Assembly (NCBI GenBank): GCA_021904315.1
Contig: CM038917.1
Span: 8,416,041 to 8,480,040, forward strand
Length of the DNA stretch: 64,000 nt
Reading direction: 5' to 3'
From: Sphagnum magellanicum
Lineage: Eukaryota > Streptophyta > Sphagnopsida > Sphagnales > Sphagnaceae
The notes under the pieces were generated by a model, which was not told where the DNA came from, ran no database searches, and worked only from the letters and a program-made list of their open reading frames with translations. How positions within the stretch are numbered: position 1 is the first letter of the stretch; the number at the start of each line of letters is the position of its first letter. Both the position numbers and the translations under genes were made by a program. Shown piece by piece: positions 59,700-64,000 of this stretch.

Positions 59700-60730
59700 A
59701 AGGACAAATATGCAGGCCATGGTAGCTGATGCATTCCAATGACAAGATGAACTAGTCACATTGGAAGACAAAGCTACCTAGATTATTGAAAAGGCTTTTC
59801 AAATTGCTGATGGGTTAGGAGATCCTAGAAGGAATGAAGTTAACCTTAATGGTGGTGATGGGGTTTAGGTCATATCCAATAATCCCTAGACTTCAAAGAA
59901 TGTATAGGACACTAGTTCTTTTTGAGCTAATGGAATGGCATTCACAAAATAGTAGTGTTGATGGTCAACCAAGGAGGTATGTTGTAATTTAACAACATCA
60001 CATGAGATAGCCATGTGATTCAAAAGCTTGGAAACATGTTCATGAAAAATTTCTAGATTTTGCTTCAAGTCCTAGAATTGTCCATCTTGCTCTAGCTACT
60101 GATGGTGTGAACCCATTAACTACAACAGACCACATGGTCCACTTAACATGTGATGTTGTTAAATTACAACATACCTCCTTGGTTGACCACTAAGACATTT
60201 TTCATTTTGTTTGCATTACTAATTCCAAGGAAAGATTTTGTGACATATTTTTTTTGATATTTATATGCAACTCCTAATCAAAGAGCTTCAAGAACTATGG
60301 CTTGGAGTTGTTGCCTATGATGTGTGGAAACCCTTGGGTGCTCCAGGTCATTTTCTTTAAGGGGTATTATGTTATGGACAATCCATGATTTTCCTGGATA
60401 TGGTGTAGTTGCTATGGTACACACCAAGGATTTGTTGTGTGTCCCATATGTGGCCTAGACTTTAGGGGGGAACATTTTATTGAATTAAGGAAGATGGTTT
60501 ATACACAAACACAAAGATGGTTGCCAAATGGGCACCCATATAGATATGAAGGAATGAAAGATAATTTTATTGGGTAGTTGGAGACATGCATGGAACCTAA
60601 GGTTGTCATTGCAAAAAAGTAATTGAATCGAGCGCATGAATACCAAACTTGGAGAAGCATTGGCAACAAGGAAGGTGGTATTGGGGACCTTTCAAAACAA
60701 CATGGTGTGAAACGACAATCTACATTACAT
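59700..60730 (+). pseudogene. CACTA TNP2-type transposase relic
   Basis: TNP2 is the transposase of CACTA (En/Spm) elements. Readable blocks in order: IIPRLQRMYRTL, MEWHSQNSS, then SKAWKHVHEKFLDF and VHLALATDGVNPL (60028-60115), LLIKELQELWLGVVAYDV (about 60270-60325), an IHDFPGYG-like stretch around 60380, VCPICGLDF-like residues around 60440 and EPKVVIAKK near 60600. This order matches the transposase_tnp2 family. Frames shift many times. A perfect 43-bp inverted repeat (59962-60004 and 60147-60189) brackets the AWKH...ATDGVNP block and disrupts the reading frame on both sides. Confidence 0.75.
59962..60189. repeat. Perfect 43-bp inverted repeat inside the TNP2 relic
   Basis: The arms 59962-60004 and 60147-60189 are exact reverse complements (TGGTCAACCAAGGAGGTATG... 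to ...CATG), separated by 142 bases of transposase coding sequence. The outer flanks also show partial complementarity. Confidence 0.9.
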
Positions 60731-61299
60731 GATCTTTCATATTAGCATGTAAGCACAACTAAAACCATATTCTTTAAAATTGGGTTAAATAATAAACAAA
60801 TTGTAGTTTCCTTGATTTTGAAAATCACAGGACATGAATTGTTTGAGTTGATGCATAACCTTTGTTGTTTTGGATTTCGACCTCTTTTGTGAAGTGTGAT
60901 ATGCACCAATTCTGTTGGACATTTGGGTCCTAGAATTTTAGTCCACTAGATTAAAATGAAAACACAAGTTAATGACTAATCAAGTCCAAACATAATAATA
61001 TGTTAGTAAAAAATTAGTCATTTTAATCCAAAGCAGCCCTAATGTTAGTCATGAGATAGTCAATGTATGGTTTTTTACATGCATATATGCTAGTTTTAGT
61101 TATAGAATAGTTATTAACTATCATAAACATTGGAATTTATCAAACACAACAAAAACACAAATGTAGCAAATATTACCATTTGCAAAAAAGATTGTGTGCA
61201 CTAGTTTAAGGTAGTTAAATTAATAATTGTGTGGGTATTGTGTTTAATTACCATAGGACCTTTTGATTTGAAATACATTGGATGTTATGCACTATGAGC

Positions 61300-62150
61300 A
61301 AAATTTTGTTAAAAACGTCTTGAAAACAATAACTGGAGAAAAGGATGATGTGAAAGTTTGACATGATTTGCAAGGAAAAGGCATTAAACCACAATTGTGG
61401 TTAACAACAAACCTAAGAAGAGGTGGGAAGATGTTGAAACCTGCTATTGGATTTGTTTTGAGCACGATTGAGTTTGATTCTTTTGCCACAACCATTGAGA
61501 AATTGAAAACCCCATTGGGACATGTCTCAAATATGGCAAAATGTATAAGGAGGAAAATTTTTGGGGGGTTAATGTTGCATGGTTACCATATTCTAATGCA
61601 ACAAATATTGCCACTTGCATTGAAAAGCCTTTTAGTGCTAGGACTTTGCATGGTAGTGAAGAGAGTTTTCAAAAACTTTAAGAGAATATGCTCCAAGATT
61701 TGGAATCCAAGTGAGTTTGAATTAGTTCAAACTAATGTTGCAATCACCCTAGCTTTGGTGGAGATGAATTTCCCCCCCTCATTTTCCAACATTATGAAAT
61801 AGCTATTGTATCATCTTGTTTACGAAATAGATTTATGTGGACTTGTTGTTAGTAGGTGGATGTACCCAATGGAATGGTACATGAGAACATTGAAGACGTA
61901 TGTGTAGAATATGGCAAGATTTAAGGCATCCATGGTCGAAGGTTACATTTGTGATGAATGTTTTGGTTTTGTCATTGAATATCTACAAAGCTTTGAAGTT
62001 GTGCAACGATGTGTATGGGATGCAGATGAGGAAAGAAGGTGATGTTAGTGAGGTGGTAGAAGGTGTTGGGACCAAATTTGTGATGAATCCAACCTTAAGG
62101 GACCTAGCCCACCAATATGTATTAACCAACATATCAATTATGACACCTTG
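61300..62150 (+). pseudogene. CACTA DUF4218-like relic
   Basis: The DUF4218 domain accompanies TNP2 in CACTA transposons. The ORF 61368-61802 ends with HGYHILMQQILPLALKSL, VKRVFKNFKRICSKIW, LVQTNVAITLALVEMNFPP and SFSNIMK. After a stop the frame continues RWMYPMEWYMRTLKTYV, then FKASMVEGYICDECFGFVIEYL (about 61915-61983), a very recognisable signature of this domain. Stops at 61800 and 61905 and a frameshift near 61985 break it. It follows the TNP2 relic in the same orientation. Confidence 0.8.
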
Positions 62151-62459
62151 GATGGAGTAAGCACAAAGTTACAAACCTTTTTTTTTGAGCTTGAACATGA
62201 TTTGATTTTTATTAAGTGTTCAAAAGTTTTTTTGAAATTTCAGTTTCTTGAAATACCATATGATAACCCACTAATATATGGACTTTGTTATTAGTGTAGG
62301 AAGTGGAAATTGGAACAAGTTTTCAATGCTAACACGCCCTCTTTCATCAAGTGGGTGAAAGATATTGTGCATGGGGCACCAATTGATCCAGGACACCCTA
62401 AAAATATAGATGGGGTGCATTTATGTTAGAGACCTTCTCATATTGCTTCAATATTTGAC

Positions 62460-62936
62460 CAACCAACTAATGATGTGACAAATGTTTCTATGCATTATGT
62501 TAGCATTTTGAAAGATATTCTTAGGCTGGATTACGATTTAGTGCATACCCTTATCAACCTTTTTAGGTGTGAATGGGTGAAATGAAAAGACAATTGAGGT
62601 AATCCAACTTATGTTTGAGATGAAGTTGGATTCCTCACTATTAACTTTCGCCACAAGTTGCTAATCATGTTTGAACCATTTATTATCCCTTCTCAAGTAA
62701 CCCAAATGTTTTTTTCTGATGACATTAAGAGGCCATGTTGGAAGGTTGTGTTAAGGAAGGAGGCTCATTCTAGGAGAGAAATGTTTGGCATAAAAGATGT
62801 GTTCATTATGACAACTTTAGAAACAAATGGTTTAAGTGTTCCAATCATAGTTTCTCCACCACCAAATAATGTTTCCTTAATAGGAGCCATTGAATTATCA
62901 AACCAAGATCATTTTTTAGCATGTGCCAAATTTTGA
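62460..62936 (+). pseudogene. CACTA DUF4216-like relic
   Basis: Readable blocks are SILKDILRLDYDL, LINLFRCEWVK, VGFLTINFRHKLLIMF, EPFIIPSQVTQMFFSDDI, PCWKVVLRKEAHSRREMFG and IKDVFIMTT. This is the pattern of DUF4216, usually the last domain of CACTA coding regions. It follows the DUF4218-like relic at the expected place. Stops near 62585 and 62620 and small shifts disable it. Confidence 0.75.
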
Positions 62937-62939
62937 GAT

Positions 62940-63920
62940 GATAATGTTTAGCTTCATACTCTAGCATTTTATTTGGAATATGTATTAAATGGAATGATTT
63001 TGAATTTTGCACATTTTTGTATTGTTGGATTATGTTCATTAGTCACCTTTTTAAAATTTTGGTAGAATTTTTTTTGAAATGTTAATCTTTTTATTAAAAA
63101 CCCCTAATAAAATTGAGTATCAATTTAGTATACTAGATTAAGTAGATTTTATGTCAAACTGTCACAAGGAAATCAATGTTATTGGATTTATATCAATTTC
63201 CAAGTGAAGGCTCCTATCTTAATCCATTTCAAAATAGAAACAAAACATTTAATAATCTTTCCTATGTTATTAGGATGAAAGTAAAATTGTCATGTTCTAG
63301 TGTCATTTGGCTATCATATAAGCATGCAGTATTATAATGCAAATCCATGTCATAAAATCCTATGGGCCCCACAAGTATGCATACAAAGAATAACCCAAAG
63401 TCATTTTGTAGACATAAAGCCATGTCACACAAAAGTGATGACATGTCACAAAATATAGTGGGTCCCCACAAATATCCATTATTAAATCAAAAGTCATTTT
63501 GTAGACATAATTCCATGCCACGTAGTGATGCTCATGTGTGATAGTGGTTAGTATTACCTACAAAACCCTTAGATAACATAAAATTACAACTTAGTATTTA
63601 CGAGTCAAACAAATATTCCACACCATGTATAGTACAATTAATATCCAATCAATTTTGTCACATTTATGGATATGTGACATCTGGAATTTCCATGTCATCT
63701 TTTTAAATATTTAATGAACCAACTGTAATCAAAATGGATGAAAAATGGTCAACAAAAACATAATGAATAAAGTTCATCAATGTTATCACATCCATGAGTT
63801 GTATTTAAGTTGTACATTTGACGACAATTACCTACATGTTGGAAATCAAGTTATTTTTTGTGATTGCAATCATTTATATAGTTATTGAGGACATAGCCAT
63901 TTGTTGACTAATTACAAAGG
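62940..63920. other. 3' non-coding part of the CACTA element
   Basis: No coding motif. CACAAAATATAGTGGGTCCCCAC / CATAAAATCCTATGGGCCCCAC phrases near 63350 and 63450 form a diverged ~95-bp duplication. It probably runs to the terminus at 63938. Confidence 0.4.
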
Positions 63921-63938
63921 ACAAGATTTCTTCTAATG
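63921..63938 (+). repeat. Probable right terminus of the CACTA element
   Basis: ACAAGATTTCTTCTAATG reads CATTAGAAGAAATCTTGT on the other strand, close to the termini at 19622 (CACTAGAAGAAA) and 24652 (CACTACTAGAAATCTTGT). No matching left terminus upstream of 59700 was found. Confidence 0.5.
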
Positions 63939-64000
63939 TTTTCACAAACCATGGCTTGAACCTTTCAAAAGATCATAGCTAATGTGCACATTAAAGTTTT

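Overview
This window looks like intergenic, repeat-dominated nuclear DNA of a land plant with a large genome. I see no intact single-copy host gene, no rRNA or tRNA gene and no CRISPR array. The plant assignment rests on a Ty1/copia element with an initiator-Met tRNA primer site, CACTA elements with TNP2, DUF4218 and DUF4216-like parts, a hAT relic and several Ty3/gypsy remnants. Strong decay and long LTRs suggest a non-flowering lineage such as a gymnosperm or fern, but that is an inference.

Layout. 0.85-2.9 kb: minus-strand gypsy gag-protease relic. 3.5-7.4 kb: two inverted copies of a ~440-bp repeat, the right copy split by a long solo LTR (4552-7011). Two more solo LTRs of the same family lie at 10286-12627 and 44068-46231. 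All have TGTGA...TCACA ends, two have perfect 5-bp target duplications (CCTAT, ATGGT), and the family carries an open reading frame inside the LTR that is intact in the middle copy. 12.6-18 kb: unassigned DNA with a local duplication. 18.7-19.5 kb: hAT transposase relic (minus). 19.6-24.7 kb: nested CACTA-type termini with degenerate low-complexity arrays. 25.3-30.3 kb: relic of a DDE-like transposase split by a 3.1-kb non-autonomous CACTA element with a GAT target duplication. 35.2-36.4 kb: ~115-bp tandem array. 38.9-41.6 kb: another non-autonomous CACTA element. 42.3 kb: solo copia LTR.

47.2-56.6 kb holds the most notable object: a minus-strand Ty3/gypsy element whose polyprotein reads gag (two CCHC knuckles), protease, a cytosine-5 DNA methyltransferase-like domain, reverse transcriptase, RNase H, integrase and a C-terminal PHD-type zinc finger. 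It is broken by stops, frameshifts and lost catalytic residues. A younger internally deleted copia element (49658-51675, LTRs differing at 5 of 313 positions, target duplication CATTC) sits inside its reverse transcriptase.

57.2-58.0 kb is an unexplained GC- and CpG-rich island. 59.7-62.9 kb is a plus-strand autonomous CACTA relic, with a likely right terminus near 63.94 kb. Together the window records several rounds of nested insertion. The methyltransferase plus PHD combination suggests that the gypsy lineage could once both read and write chromatin marks.
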